Source of the DNA: Paenimyroides viscosum
GTDB taxonomy: Bacteria; Bacteroidota; Bacteroidia; Flavobacteriales; Flavobacteriaceae
Assembly (NCBI RefSeq): GCF_003858535.1
Contig: NZ_RQTJ01000007.1
Location: 1 to 64,000 of the forward strand
Length of the DNA: 64,000 bases
Direction: 5' to 3'
The notes under the pieces were generated by a model. It was given only the letters and a program-made list of their open reading frames with translations, was not told the DNA's origin and searched no databases. Within the stretch, counting starts at the first letter, position 1; every line of letters starts with the position of its first letter. Position numbers and translations under genes: made by a program. This document shows positions 19,027-28,716 of the stretch, piece by piece.

Positions 19027-19817
19027 TGAATATGATATTTAAAGATCGATTTAATAATAAAGTAGCCATCGTTACCGGTGCCGCACAAGGCATTGGTAAA
19101 GGCGTGGCAGAACGATTGGCAAAAGAAGGTGCAAAAACCATCTTGGTCGATCGCTCTGATTTGGTGATCGAAGTGACCAAATCATTACAAGATCAAGGTT
19201 TAGATGCTTTGTATGTAACTGCTGATTTAGAAACCTACGAAGGTTTTCAAAAAGTAGTCAACGAAACTTTGAAACATGCTGAACACATTGATATTCTGAT
19301 TAATAATGTAGGTGGAACCATTTGGGCAAAACCGTTTGAACATTACCAAGAAGACGAAATCATCAAAGAAATTAACCGCTCTTTGTATCCTACTATTTGG
19401 GGATGCAGAAGTGTGTTACAACCAATGATTGCAAACGGTGGCGGTGTCATCATCAACGTGTCGTCTATCGCTACGCGTTCCATCAATCGTGTGCCTTACG
19501 CCGCTGCCAAAGGTGGTGTAAATGCCCTAACGGCTTCATTGGCTTTTGAGCAAGCACCGAACAACATTCGGGTAGTTGCCATTGCAACCGGTGGTACCGA
19601 AGCGCCCGAACGCATCATTCCACGCAACGAAAATCCAATGTCCGAACAAGAAAAAGTTTGGTATCAACAAATCGTCGATCAAACCCGAAATTCATCGCTC
19701 CAAAAAAAATACGGAACCGTTGAAGATCAGGTCAGTGCGATATTATTTGTCGCATCAGACGAAGCAAAATTTATAACAGGAGTAACCATTCCTGTTTCTG
19801 GTGGAGATTTGGGTTAA
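19026..19817 (+). CDS. benD: Benzoate cis-diol dehydrogenase BenD
   Basis: 263 residues, a classical short-chain dehydrogenase. It has the NAD-binding motif TGAAQGIG, the NNVG element and a Ser with YAAAKGG (Tyr-x-x-x-Lys). It oxidises and decarboxylates 1,6-dihydroxycyclohexa-2,4-diene-1-carboxylate to catechol, linking BenABC to CatA. The C-terminus (TGVTIPVSGGDLG) is typical. It is coupled to benC by a one-base overlap. Confidence 0.91.
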   Translation: MNMIFKDRFNNKVAIVTGAAQGIGKGVAERLAKEGAKTILVDRSDLVIEVTKSLQDQGLDALYVTADLETYEGFQKVVNETLKHAEHIDILINNVGGTIWAKPFEHYQEDEIIKEINRSLYPTIWGCRSVLQPMIANGGGVIINVSSIATRSINRVPYAAAKGGVNALTASLAFEQAPNNIRVVAIATGGTEAPERIIPRNENPMSEQEKVWYQQIVDQTRNSSLQKKYGTVEDQVSAILFVASDEAKFITGVTIPVSGGDLG

Positions 19818-19910
19818 AAAGCCTAAAACTCCATTTTATTTAATAGAAATTTAAGAGCAAACGACTCCTAAAATCCGTAAATTTATACGAGTCAAAAAAG
19901 AGATAAAAAT

Positions 19911-20690
19911 ATGCCTACCATACAATTAAAAAATTTCAACTGCCATTATTTGTACGAAAATTTTGGACACGATCAAACCTTGGTTTTATCCAATTCTTTG
20001 GGAACCAATTTTTCGATGTGGGAAGATAATATTGACGAGTTAAGTCATCATTTCAATATTTTACGTTACGATAAAAGAGGTCACGGAAAAAGTTCGATCC
20101 ATCAAGAGCAACTGACCATTGCCGAATTGGGCGAAGATGTGGTGGAATTGGTAGACGCATTGAAATTAGAAAAAGTGTATTTCTGCGGACTTTCAATTGG
20201 TGGTTTAACCGGACAATGGTTGGGCATACACCACGCAGACCGATTCAAAAAAATCATCATTGCCAACACAGCAGCCAAAATTGGTACGATCGAAGGTTGG
20301 GAAGCACGCATCAAACAAGTAACTGATTTTGGTTTGGAAAGTATTTTAGATGGAACAGCTACGCGTTGGTTTACGCCCGAATACCGTCAACAAAATCCGG
20401 AAAAAGTAGAACAAATACTGAATGATTTTAAAGCCAATTCTTTGCAAGGTTACACCGCTTGTTGTCATGCTGTAGGTATAGCCGATTTTAGGGAGGAATT
20501 ACACAAAATCGAAATTCCTTTACTGATTATCGCTGGAGATAAAGACGAGGTAACCACAGTGGAAGACGGTCGATTTATACAAAAAAATGCAGGTGTAACG
20601 CATTTGGTTACGTTAAACGCTGCACATTTATCGAATATGGAGCATCCGCGCGAATTTGCGAAGCACCTTATTCATTTTTTACAACATTAA
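19911..20690 (+). CDS. pcaD: 3-oxoadipate enol-lactonase PcaD
   Basis: 259 residues, an alpha/beta-hydrolase. The nucleophile elbow is GLSIGG with Ser95, followed by an acidic residue in AGDKDEVT and a histidine in [11 protein letters not shown]. The segment YDKRGHGKS is typical of enol-lactonases. It opens 3-oxoadipate enol-lactone to 3-oxoadipate. Alpha/beta-hydrolases are hard to tell apart by motif alone, but the place between benD and the CoA-transferase makes the call firm. Confidence 0.88.
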   Translation: MPTIQLKNFNCHYLYENFGHDQTLVLSNSLGTNFSMWEDNIDELSHHFNILRYDKRGHGKSSIHQEQLTIAELGEDVVELVDALKLEKVYFCGLSIGGLTGQWLGIHHADRFKKIIIANTAAKIGTIEGWEARIKQVTDFGLESILDGTATRWFTPEYRQQNPEKVEQILNDFKANSLQGYTACCHAVGIADFREELHKIEIPLLIIAGDKDEVTTVEDGRFIQKNAGVTHLVTLNAAHLSNMEHPREFAKHLIHFLQH

Positions 20691-20707
20691 AAAAACAAAC
20701 AAAAGAT

Positions 20708-22054
20708 ATGAAAACAGTTCCTCAAATATCCTTAAAAGAAGCCGTTGCCTTAGTAAAAGACGGCGATATATTGTTGCAAGGTGGTTTTGGAATGACCGGA
20801 AATCCAGTTCATTTGATGCACGCCTTGGCCGAAACTTCTACCAAAAACCTCACGTTCATTGGTAATAATGTAGGTGAAGCAGGTATTGGTGGCGGACGAT
20901 TATTGAGAAACGGACAATTAAAGAAAATGATTGGTTCGTTTTTTACGTCTAATCCCGAAGCGGTAAAAGCAGCGCAAGATGGAGCAGTAGAATATGAATT
21001 GTTACCACAAGGTACTTTAGCAGAAGCCATTCGTGCAGGTGGAGCTGGTATTGGTGGATTTTTCACGCCAACCTCAGCCGGAACAGCTTTGGCAGAAGGT
21101 CGTGAAACGAAAATTTTAAATGGTGTAGAACAAGTTTTTATTCCAGGAATTCGTGGAAATGTAGCGTTTATCCGCGCTTGGAAAGCCGATACAGCTGGAA
21201 ACTTACAATACCGTATGACTGAACAAAATTTTAACCGCGCCATGGCAACTGCAGCCGATTTGGTGATTGCCGAAGTAGAAGAAATTGTGCCTGTGGGCGA
21301 AATTGCTCCAGAACATATTCATACGCCTGGTTCGTATGTGGATTATTTGGTGCAAGCGACCTTGACCTTAGAAGATTTAGGAAGTTCAGCTACGGTTTCA
21401 TCGAGCAAAAAAGTATCTGAAGCCCGAATGAATATGGCAAAACGTGCTTTAAAAGAACTGAAAAAAGGCGATGTGGTTAATTTAGGAATTGGTATTCCGA
21501 CCTTGGTAGCTGATTTGATTTCGGAAGAGGACGGTATTATTCTACATACCGAAAACGGAATGTTGGGCGTTGGTCCAGCTCCGACTGATGGTGGTGGCGC
21601 AATGGATTATCCGGTAAATGCAGGTAAAGTGCCGATTACAGCCTTGAATGGTTCGTCATATTTTGATTCAGCCGATTCTTTTGCGATGATTCGTGGAAAA
21701 CACGTTGATGTCGCTGTTATGGGTGGATTGGAAGTAGATGAACAAGCAAATTTAGCCAATTGGGCAGTGCCTGGTCAACCGTTGTTGGGTGTTGGTGGCG
21801 CGATGGATTTGGCTTCGGGAGCGAATAAATTAATCATTACGATGATGCATACCGAACGTGACGGTTCACCTAAGGTTGTTCCAACTTGTGAATTGCCGTT
21901 AACAGCGATCAAAGCCGTGGATATGGTGATTACCGACAAAGCCGTTTTTGAATACATCGATGGACAGTTAACCTTGACAGAGTTGATGCCAAACGCAACT
22001 TTAGAAGATGTACGCGCAACGACCACAGCGAAATTTGTAGAAAAATTGGATTAA
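20708..22054 (+). CDS. pcaIJ: 3-oxoadipate CoA-transferase, alpha and beta subunits fused (PcaI-PcaJ)
   Basis: 448 residues. Residues 1 to about 225 are the alpha (PcaI-type) half, with [15 protein letters not shown] and the glycine-rich FIPGIRGN region. Residues about 240-448 are the beta (PcaJ-type) half, with [13 protein letters not shown] and HTENGMLG, whose Glu282 should form the covalent CoA thioester. In proteobacteria these are usually two genes; here one reading frame joins them, as in mitochondrial SCOT. It activates 3-oxoadipate using succinyl-CoA. It could instead be an acetoacetate or SCOT-type transferase, but the pathway context favours 3-oxoadipate. Confidence 0.86.
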   Translation: MKTVPQISLKEAVALVKDGDILLQGGFGMTGNPVHLMHALAETSTKNLTFIGNNVGEAGIGGGRLLRNGQLKKMIGSFFTSNPEAVKAAQDGAVEYELLPQGTLAEAIRAGGAGIGGFFTPTSAGTALAEGRETKILNGVEQVFIPGIRGNVAFIRAWKADTAGNLQYRMTEQNFNRAMATAADLVIAEVEEIVPVGEIAPEHIHTPGSYVDYLVQATLTLEDLGSSATVSSSKKVSEARMNMAKRALKELKKGDVVNLGIGIPTLVADLISEEDGIILHTENGMLGVGPAPTDGGGAMDYPVNAGKVPITALNGSSYFDSADSFAMIRGKHVDVAVMGGLEVDEQANLANWAVPGQPLLGVGGAMDLASGANKLIITMMHTERDGSPKVVPTCELPLTAIKAVDMVITDKAVFEYIDGQLTLTELMPNATLEDVRATTTAKFVEKLD

Positions 22055-22068
22055 AAAATGTATAATGT

Positions 22069-22274
22069 AAACCCGTTGGATGTAATTATTTCCACCACAT
22101 AGAAACATAGATTTTTCTTTTGTTTTTAAAAGATTATGATAGACGTTTTACTTTTCGCATAGCCAACTATGTGAAGAATAGTATTATTTTCTATCCCATC
22201 TTTACCAATTAGCTATAATTCTATGCGCCTATGTGGTTAATTTTTTATTTATTTTGAATTAAACCCAACGGGTT
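22069..22274. repeat. Nested inverted-repeat element between pcaIJ and the FUSC-type gene
   Basis: This 260-base gap has no gene. Outer inverted arms AACCCGTTGG (22070-22079) and CCAACGGGTT (22265-22274) enclose inner arms ACCACATAG (22094-22102) and CTATGTGGT (22229-22237). The inner unit is 144 bases. The structure resembles a small non-coding mobile or interspersed element. No target duplication was proven. Confidence 0.55.
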
Positions 22275-22314
22275 AATGTAATAATTTTGCAGAATCCAAC
22301 TAACAAAAATATCA

Positions 22315-22824
22315 ATGGACAGATTCCTTCAAAAAATTATTACGTCGCAACTCATTATTTACACCGTTCGCTGTTTGATAGGTTTTGTCATCGGATATAA
22401 ATTGCTGTTGGCTTTTCCTGAATACGAACTATTTTGGTTGTTACTATCCATCATTTTGGTTATTTCGCCCGAAGGAAAAGATTCACGTAAACTAACCATC
22501 GACAGGGTACGTTCTAATTTCATCGGTTCTTTTGTCGGTCTGTTTTGTTTGATGATTGACCAGAATTTGAATATTGGTGTTTTGATGTTTGGCATCGTGA
22601 TTACCAGCATTATTTGTTACCTTTTTAAGATAATGAATACTGCACGGGTAGCCGTTGTAGCGTTGCTGATTATTTTATTGCAACCCCATTTGTCTGATAT
22701 TGAATTGACCCCATTTGTGCGTTTTGCAACCGTTACAGCAGGTTGTTTAATTGGTTTAACGATAACTGTTTTAAGCTCCATGTTGATTCGAAAACTGAAA
22801 AGAAAATACGGAATTGCTTATTGA
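22315..22824 (+). CDS. Small FUSC/ArAE-type membrane protein
   Basis: 169 residues with about four to five hydrophobic helices and the motif SPEGKDSRKLTIDRVRSNFIGS, typical of the N-terminal module of fusaric-acid-resistance or aromatic-acid-exporter (FUSC/ArAE) proteins. It sits between the CoA-transferase and thiolase genes on the same strand, so it may move or export aromatic acids or pathway intermediates across the inner membrane. It lacks the long cytosolic domain of full-size exporters. Its role is inferred from family resemblance and position. Confidence 0.6.
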   Translation: MDRFLQKIITSQLIIYTVRCLIGFVIGYKLLLAFPEYELFWLLLSIILVISPEGKDSRKLTIDRVRSNFIGSFVGLFCLMIDQNLNIGVLMFGIVITSIICYLFKIMNTARVAVVALLIILLQPHLSDIELTPFVRFATVTAGCLIGLTITVLSSMLIRKLKRKYGIAY

Positions 22825-22854
22825 TGACTCTTCCTGCAAGGTTTTGAATCTAAT

Positions 22855-23215
22855 CGTCAGTTCGAGTGTTTTTTGTGTAATAAAATGGAACAAAAAATGT
22901 ATCGAGAATAATAATAAAAAGGAATGATATGAATCCCTCCTGCAAGGTCTATCAGACCTTGTAGGTATAAAACAAACTAAAAACCTACAAGGTCCGATAA
23001 CTATCGGGGTGGGAAACCTTGCCGGAGTTGCGATAGGAGTTTGAATCAAAATCGTCAGTTCAAGTATTTTTTGTGTAATAAAATGGAACAAAAAGTGTAT
23101 CGAGAACAATGATTAAAAAGGAATGATATGAATCCCTCCTGCAAGGTCTATCAGACCTTGTAGGTATAAAAACTTAAAATTACACACCTACAAGGTTTTA
23201 GAAACCTTGCAGGAG
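22855..23215. repeat. Duplicated repeat block with palindromic hairpins before pcaF
   Basis: The 425-base gap before pcaF has no gene. A unit of about 118 bases starting CGTCAGTTC occurs at 22855 and 23053 (period 198). Each copy carries the palindromic element and then a hairpin CTCCTGCAAGGTCT-ATC-AGACCTTGTAGG (22937-22965 and 23136-23164). An inverted relative lies at 23185-23215. Between the copies a palindrome CCGATA-N2-TATCGG (22994-23007) sits inside a further inverted hairpin. Confidence 0.8.
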
Positions 23216-23249
23216 AAGGAAACACAAAGAAATATTAAAATCTAAAAAA

Positions 23250-24461
23250 ATGAATAAAGAAGCATATATAATAGACGGAATTCGAACGCCAGTAGGTAGT
23301 TTCGGAGGGACTTTAGGCGCTGTTCGTGCCGATGATTTGGCAGCAATGGTGATTGAAGAGTTGGTGAAAAGAAACCCCGATATTCCCAAGGAAGCTATTG
23401 ACGATGTCATTTTAGGATGCCATAATCAGGCGGGAGAAGATAACCGAAATGTAGCTCGAATGGCTGCTTTGTTGGCAGGATTACCCGTTACCGTTCCTGG
23501 TGAAACGGTGAATCGCTTATGTTCATCGGGTATGGCGGCAATTGTACATGCCAACCGTGCGGTAAAAGCAGGCGATGGCGATTTGTTTATTGCTGGTGGT
23601 GTAGAGCACATGACGCGCGGTCCTTTGGTGATTTCTAAACCATCGAAAGCTTTTGGAACCGATTCTAAAATGGAAGATTCGTCGTTTGGCTGGCGTTTTG
23701 TCAATCCAAAAATGAATGAAGTTTATGGTACCGATCCTATGGGAATTACCGCAGAGAATTTAGTAGATATGTACCAGATTTCTCGTGAAGATCAAGATAA
23801 ATTTGCACTGGCATCGCAAGTAAAAGCGACAAAAGCACAAGAAAACGGTCGATTAGCTGAAGAGATTATGGATGTGGTTATTCCGCAACGTAAAGGAGAT
23901 CCGATTGTATTTTCAAAAGATGAGTTTGTTCGACCAAATTCAACCATAGAAGGATTGCAAAAACTAAAACCTGCCTTCAAAAAAGACGGAAGCGTTACCG
24001 CAGGAAATGCTTCGGGATTAAACGACGGAGCCGCAGCTGTTTTTGTAGCCTCGGGCGAAGCAGTTGAAAAATACGGTTTAAAACCTATGGCTCGGATTGT
24101 TTCTTCGGCTGTTACAGGTGTAGAACCACGCATTATGGGTATTGGTCCTGTTACTGCAACGCAAAAAGCCTTGGAAAGAGCTGGGTTAACATTAGATGAT
24201 ATCGATGTGATGGAATTCAACGAAGCCTTTGCTGCACAAGCTTTGGCGTGTACAAGAGCCTTAGGATTAGCTGACAACGATCCTCGTATCAACAGAAACG
24301 GTGGTTCTATTGCTATTGGACACCCATTAGGAATGTCAGGTACCAGAATTACGTACACCGCTGCTTTGGAATTACAAAAAACACAAGGAAAATATGCATT
24401 AGCGACGATGTGCGTAGGCGTTGGACAAGGTTATGCGATTATTTTGGAGCGCGTTAGTTAA
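23250..24461 (+). CDS. pcaF: 3-oxoadipyl-CoA thiolase PcaF
   Basis: 403 residues, a full-length type I thiolase. The nucleophile is Cys91 (NRLCSSGMAA), the catalytic His358 lies in GHPLGMSGTR and the acid/base Cys388 in CVGVGQG. It splits 3-oxoadipyl-CoA into acetyl-CoA and succinyl-CoA, the last step of the beta-ketoadipate pathway. On motif alone it could be an acetoacetyl-CoA thiolase; context decides. It is separated from the upstream gene by repeats and followed by more, so it may have its own promoter. Confidence 0.88.
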   Translation: MNKEAYIIDGIRTPVGSFGGTLGAVRADDLAAMVIEELVKRNPDIPKEAIDDVILGCHNQAGEDNRNVARMAALLAGLPVTVPGETVNRLCSSGMAAIVHANRAVKAGDGDLFIAGGVEHMTRGPLVISKPSKAFGTDSKMEDSSFGWRFVNPKMNEVYGTDPMGITAENLVDMYQISREDQDKFALASQVKATKAQENGRLAEEIMDVVIPQRKGDPIVFSKDEFVRPNSTIEGLQKLKPAFKKDGSVTAGNASGLNDGAAAVFVASGEAVEKYGLKPMARIVSSAVTGVEPRIMGIGPVTATQKALERAGLTLDDIDVMEFNEAFAAQALACTRALGLADNDPRINRNGGSIAIGHPLGMSGTRITYTAALELQKTQGKYALATMCVGVGQGYAIILERVS

Positions 24462-24562
24462 TATAGAAGCTACAAGGTATTAGTCATGAGTTAATGAGCG
24501 AAGCAATCTGAAGATATTTCGGCTCCACGGTGTTTCGCTCAACATGACAGTAAGGATCTTGT

Positions 24563-24739
24563 GTCATTCCGACAGAGCGAGGTCACGAGCGACGAGGAAT
24601 CTATTTAAGATTTTCGGCTTCACGGTGTTTCGCTCAACATGACAGGTAATATCTTTTGTCATTCCGACAGAGCGAGGTCACGAGCGACGAGGAATCTATT
24701 TAAGATTTTCTACTCCAGGGTGTTTCTCCCAACATGACA
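24563..24739. repeat. Tandem 82-base repeats between pcaF and the TetR gene
   Basis: The 343-base gap holds no gene. Two copies of an 82-base unit (24563-24644 and 24658-24739, period 95) begin GTCATTCCGACAGAGCGAGG and end AACATGACA. A third, truncated copy of the right half ends at 24549. The ends are inverted (TGTCAT/ATGACA). This is a typical interspersed intergenic repeat rather than a CRISPR, because there are only two to three copies and no short constant spacers. Confidence 0.8.
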
Positions 24740-24804
24740 AAGAAAAGAAAATTATTCACGAATTAGTTAGTTAGCTGAAGGCTGAAATCTGAAATCTAAA
24801 AAAA

Positions 24805-25338
24805 ATGAGTAAAAAACAAGACATATTAACTGCTTCCCTAAACCTGTTTACCGAACAAGGTGCAAGAGCGACTTCCACCAAATCTATTGCGTTGGAAGCT
24901 GGTGTGTCTGAGGCCCTTATTTTCAAACATTTTGGAACAAAAGACAATTTGTTGGAAGATCTAATCAAAAAAGGGTATGTGGAAGCTGTACGTATTACCA
25001 ATCAGTTTTTAAATGCAGAAAAAGAAAGTGACTTTTTAGCGCAGTTTATCGAATTACCCTTGCATTTAGTGACTAATCAATTTGATTTTTGGCGGATGCA
25101 GTATAAAATTTTACCACTCAATCAGATTGCGCAACATTACCACATCAATTTTATGAAACCCAGTCGTAGTCGGTTGATTGAAACTTTTGAAGCTTTAAAT
25201 TACCCACAATCCGAAACGGAAGCTGAAATTGTGTTACTGTTAATTGACAATCTGTGGAAAAGCTTTGTTTCCGAAAGGTTATCAGCTGAAACCTGTGAAG
25301 AAATAATCCTACTTTTAAAAAAGAAATATGGGGTGTAA
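24805..25338 (+). CDS. TetR-family transcriptional regulator
   Basis: 177 residues. The N-terminal TetR helix-turn-helix is clear (DILTASLNLFTEQGARATSTKSIALEAGVSEALIFKHFGTKD, about residues 5-47). The rest is an all-helical ligand-binding domain with no recognisable ligand motif. It lies directly downstream of pcaF, at the right end of the aromatic island, so it may sense a pathway CoA ester or acid. That link is inferred from position, and it may regulate something else. Confidence 0.8.
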   Translation: MSKKQDILTASLNLFTEQGARATSTKSIALEAGVSEALIFKHFGTKDNLLEDLIKKGYVEAVRITNQFLNAEKESDFLAQFIELPLHLVTNQFDFWRMQYKILPLNQIAQHYHINFMKPSRSRLIETFEALNYPQSETEAEIVLLLIDNLWKSFVSERLSAETCEEIILLLKKKYGV

Positions 25339-25385
25339 AAATTTTGTGTATTTTTATACATTAGCAATTAAGGAAAAAAACTGGT

Positions 25386-25985
25386 TTGAAAATAAGTGTA
25401 AATTTTAAAAAAATCGCAATTACTTTTCTTTTATTTACCTTAGGGTATTTCATTTTAATTGCTGTAAATATTTCTCTTTTTTCAAATATTAATCAGACAC
25501 AAAAAGCAGATGCTGCAATTGTTTTAGGAGCGGGAATTTGGAATAACGAACCTTCTCCTGTTTTTAAAGAACGTATCAATCACAGCATTTATTTATATAA
25601 AAATGGTTATGTAAAATCAATCATATTTACAGGAGGTATTTCAGATAACAAAAAATTATCAGAATCGTATGTCGCTAAAATGTATGCTATAAAAAATGGC
25701 GTAGCTACTCAAGATATTTTGATAGAAGAAAAATCAAAAATTACACAAGAAAATTTAGCATTTGCAAAAGAAATAACACTTCAAAACAATTTTTCGAAAA
25801 TTTTATTGGTTAGTGATCCATTGCATATGAAAAGATCAATGATGATGGCTAAAGATTTGAATTTACAAGCATATTCATCACCAACTACAACTAGCAAATA
25901 TCAATCAACAAAAGCGAAATTCATCTTTTTATTAAGAGAAACATTTTTTTATATAGCTTATCAAGTCTATAACTTCTTTTTATAA
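25386..25985 (+). CDS. YdcF/SanA-like DUF218 membrane-anchored protein
   Basis: 199 residues. One N-terminal membrane helix (about 8-28) precedes a DUF218 domain with ADAAIVLGAG, FTGG, EEKSKITQENLAFAK and VSDPLHMKRSMMMAK. Members such as YdcF and SanA act at the envelope, with poorly defined roles in cell-wall or surface integrity. The start is a TTG at 25386, preceded by AAGGA; no ATG is usefully placed upstream. It stands alone between the TetR gene and mutS. Confidence 0.75.
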   Translation: MKISVNFKKIAITFLLFTLGYFILIAVNISLFSNINQTQKADAAIVLGAGIWNNEPSPVFKERINHSIYLYKNGYVKSIIFTGGISDNKKLSESYVAKMYAIKNGVATQDILIEEKSKITQENLAFAKEITLQNNFSKILLVSDPLHMKRSMMMAKDLNLQAYSSPTTTSKYQSTKAKFIFLLRETFFYIAYQVYNFFL

Positions 25986-26023
25986 AATTTAAAACTTTCT
26001 ACAAAATTTCCTATCTACAACTT

Positions 26024-26055
26024 TTTGAAGCATCTCTAAATTTAACGTACATTTG
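26024..26055 (+). promoter_or_regulatory. Promoter of mutS
   Basis: TTTG (26024-26027), a 20-base spacer, then TACATTTG (26048-26055). This matches the Bacteroidota TTTG-N19-21-TAnnTTTG pattern closely and lies 18 bases before the mutS ATG. Confidence 0.65.
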
Positions 26056-26073
26056 TAGTTAAAATTTTCAACG

Positions 26074-28677
26074 ATGGCAACAAAGGAAAAAGTAAAAAAA
26101 GAAACCCCATTAATGCAGCAATACAATCAGATAAAAAACAAATATCCTGATGCGTGTTTGTTGTTTCGAGTGGGCGATTTTTACGAAACCTTTGGCGAAG
26201 ATGCCGTTCGTACCGCAAAAGTTTTGGGCATTACTTTAACCAAACGCGGAGCCGGATCAAGCAGCGAAACCGAATTGGCTGGTTTTCCGCATCACTCTTT
26301 AAATGTGTATCTTCCTAAATTGGTAAAAGCAGGTTTACGCGTGGCAATTTGCGATCAGTTAGAAGATCCTAAAATGACTAAAACCATCGTAAAACGCGGA
26401 GTTACAGAATTGGTTACACCGGGTGTTGCCATTAACGATGAAGTTTTACAATCAAAAAGTAACAACTTTTTAGCTGCGCTTCATTTTGGTAAAAAAAACA
26501 TCGGAATTGCTTTTTTAGATGTGTCAACCGGCGAGTTTCTTACATCACAGGGTAATGAAGAATACATCGATAAATTGTTACAGAACTTTAAACCGAGTGA
26601 AGTTTTAGTTCAAAAAGGAAATAAAAATCATTTTCTACATCATTTTGGAAGTGATTTCAACTTGTTTTATTTAGAAGATTGGATTTTTAAAGATGATTAT
26701 GCCAACGAAAGCTTAACCAATCATTTCAAAACCAATTCATTAAAAGGATTTGGTATTGATGAATTACAAGAAGGTATTATTTCGTGCGGTGCTATTTTGT
26801 ATTATCTTTCTGAAACACAACACAATAAAATACAGCACATTACAAATATTCAGCGAATTGCTGAAGATGCGTATGTGTGGATGGATCGATTTACGATTCG
26901 AAATTTAGAATTGTACGGTTCTGCCAACGAAAACGCCACTACCCTATTAGATGTGATCGATAAAACATTGTCACCTATGGGCGGACGTTTGTTGAAACGC
27001 TGGTTGGCATTGCCTTTAAAGGATATTGATGCCATTAACAAGCGTTTTGATGTGGTGGATTATTTCAAAGAAAATTCAGATGTTTTACAGAATTTTCAAT
27101 ACCAGATCAAACAGATTTCCGATTTAGAACGATTGATTTCTAAGCTGGCTACCGGAAAAATTTCTCCTCGTGAATTCGTTATATTAAAAGAAAGTTTAGA
27201 TGCGATTATTCCATTAAAAGAATCGGCTTTACAATCTAAAAACGATGCCTTAAAAGTCATTGGCGATAATTTACACGCTTGTGAATTGCTTCGAGAAAAA
27301 ATTTCTACTACTATTTCTGCCGATGCTCCGGTGGCGTTAAACAAAGGAAATGCCATTGCAAACGGCGTTAATGAAGAATTAGACGAACTTCGGAATATTT
27401 CGCAATCGGGCAAATCATTTTTAGAAGCTATTGAACAACGAGAAAGCGAAGCTACAGGAATTCCGTCATTGAAAGTAGCCTTTAACAACGTTTTTGGCTA
27501 TTATATCGAAGTTCGAAATACACATAAAGATAAAGTTCCTGCAGATTGGATCCGCAAACAAACATTAGTGAATGCCGAGCGATACATTACCGAAGAATTA
27601 AAAGAATACGAAACGAAGATTTTAGGAGCCGAAGAACGCATTTCTAAAATTGAAGCCGAAATCTACGAGAAATTCATAATGTGGTGTGCGCAGTATATTC
27701 AACCTGTTCAGCTCAATGCGCAATTAGTTGCTCAATTAGATTGTTTACAATCGTACACGCAATTGGCGATTGAAAATAATTATGTACGACCAGAATTGGA
27801 AGAAAGTTTTGTTCTAGAAATCAAAGACGGTCGACACCCGGTTATTGAAAAGCAGTTACCTATTGGAACACCTTACATTGCAAACGATGTGTATTTAGAC
27901 ACCGATTCGCAACAGATTATTATGATTACCGGGCCAAATATGTCGGGTAAATCGGCTATTTTACGTCAAACAGCATTGATTGTATTGTTGGCACAAATGG
28001 GTTGTTTTGTTCCGGCAAACTCTGTGAGAATGGGCATTATTGATAAAATTTTCACTCGTGTCGGTGCATCAGACAATATCTCTATGGGCGAATCGACTTT
28101 TATGGTGGAAATGAATGAAACGGCATCTATTCTGAACAATTTAACCAACCGAAGTTTGGTTTTGTTAGATGAAATTGGTCGAGGAACGTCCACTTACGAC
28201 GGAATTTCTATTGCTTGGGCAATTGCCGAATATCTTCACGAACATCCTCAAAAAGCGAAAACACTATTTGCTACGCATTATCACGAATTGAACGATATGC
28301 ACGAACAATTTGATCGTATCAAAAATTACAATGTTTCAGTTAAAGAATTAAAAGACAACGTATTATTTCTACGAAAATTAGTTCCGGGCGGAAGTGCACA
28401 CAGCTTTGGTATTCACGTGGCAAAAATGGCTGGAATGCCAAATTTAGTCGTACAAAAAGCACAAAAAATCCTTAAAAAATTAGAAGCAAGTCATAAAACA
28501 GAAAGCTCGCAAGAAGCCTTGAAACAAGACGATTTGCAATTATCCATTTTTAATTTAGACGACCCTATTTTAGAAGAAATCAGAGAAGAAATCGTGAATT
28601 TAGACATCAACACACTAACTCCGGTTGAAGCTTTAATGAAACTGAATGAAATCAAAAAAATGGTTATCAAAAAGTAA
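26074..28677 (+). CDS. mutS: DNA mismatch repair ATPase MutS
   Basis: 867 residues, the normal length. The mismatch-reading Phe-x-Glu motif is in GDFYETFGE (Phe36, Glu38). The ATPase has Walker A GPNMSGKS (620-627), the STFMVEM region, Walker [17 protein letters not shown] and a [10 protein letters not shown] signature. It detects mispaired bases and recruits MutL. It is a single-gene unit with a well-formed promoter. Confidence 0.97.
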   Translation: MATKEKVKKETPLMQQYNQIKNKYPDACLLFRVGDFYETFGEDAVRTAKVLGITLTKRGAGSSSETELAGFPHHSLNVYLPKLVKAGLRVAICDQLEDPKMTKTIVKRGVTELVTPGVAINDEVLQSKSNNFLAALHFGKKNIGIAFLDVSTGEFLTSQGNEEYIDKLLQNFKPSEVLVQKGNKNHFLHHFGSDFNLFYLEDWIFKDDYANESLTNHFKTNSLKGFGIDELQEGIISCGAILYYLSETQHNKIQHITNIQRIAEDAYVWMDRFTIRNLELYGSANENATTLLDVIDKTLSPMGGRLLKRWLALPLKDIDAINKRFDVVDYFKENSDVLQNFQYQIKQISDLERLISKLATGKISPREFVILKESLDAIIPLKESALQSKNDALKVIGDNLHACELLREKISTTISADAPVALNKGNAIANGVNEELDELRNISQSGKSFLEAIEQRESEATGIPSLKVAFNNVFGYYIEVRNTHKDKVPADWIRKQTLVNAERYITEELKEYETKILGAEERISKIEAEIYEKFIMWCAQYIQPVQLNAQLVAQLDCLQSYTQLAIENNYVRPELEESFVLEIKDGRHPVIEKQLPIGTPYIANDVYLDTDSQQIIMITGPNMSGKSAILRQTALIVLLAQMGCFVPANSVRMGIIDKIFTRVGASDNISMGESTFMVEMNETASILNNLTNRSLVLLDEIGRGTSTYDGISIAWAIAEYLHEHPQKAKTLFATHYHELNDMHEQFDRIKNYNVSVKELKDNVLFLRKLVPGGSAHSFGIHVAKMAGMPNLVVQKAQKILKKLEASHKTESSQEALKQDDLQLSIFNLDDPILEEIREEIVNLDINTLTPVEALMKLNEIKKMVIKK

Positions 28678-28716
28678 GAATTGTAATAAAACGCTATATC
28701 ACATCATTATATTAAA

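Noticed and set aside
23792..24358. A 188-codon open frame antisense to pcaF
   Set aside because: The plus-strand frame has all thiolase catalytic motifs. The antisense frame has no recognisable domain and an odd composition, as expected for a shadow of a well-coded gene.
22855..24739. Repeats with regular spacing that could look like a CRISPR array
   Set aside because: Only two or three copies per family, periods of 198 and 95 bases, no uniform short repeats or unique spacers, and no cas genes nearby.
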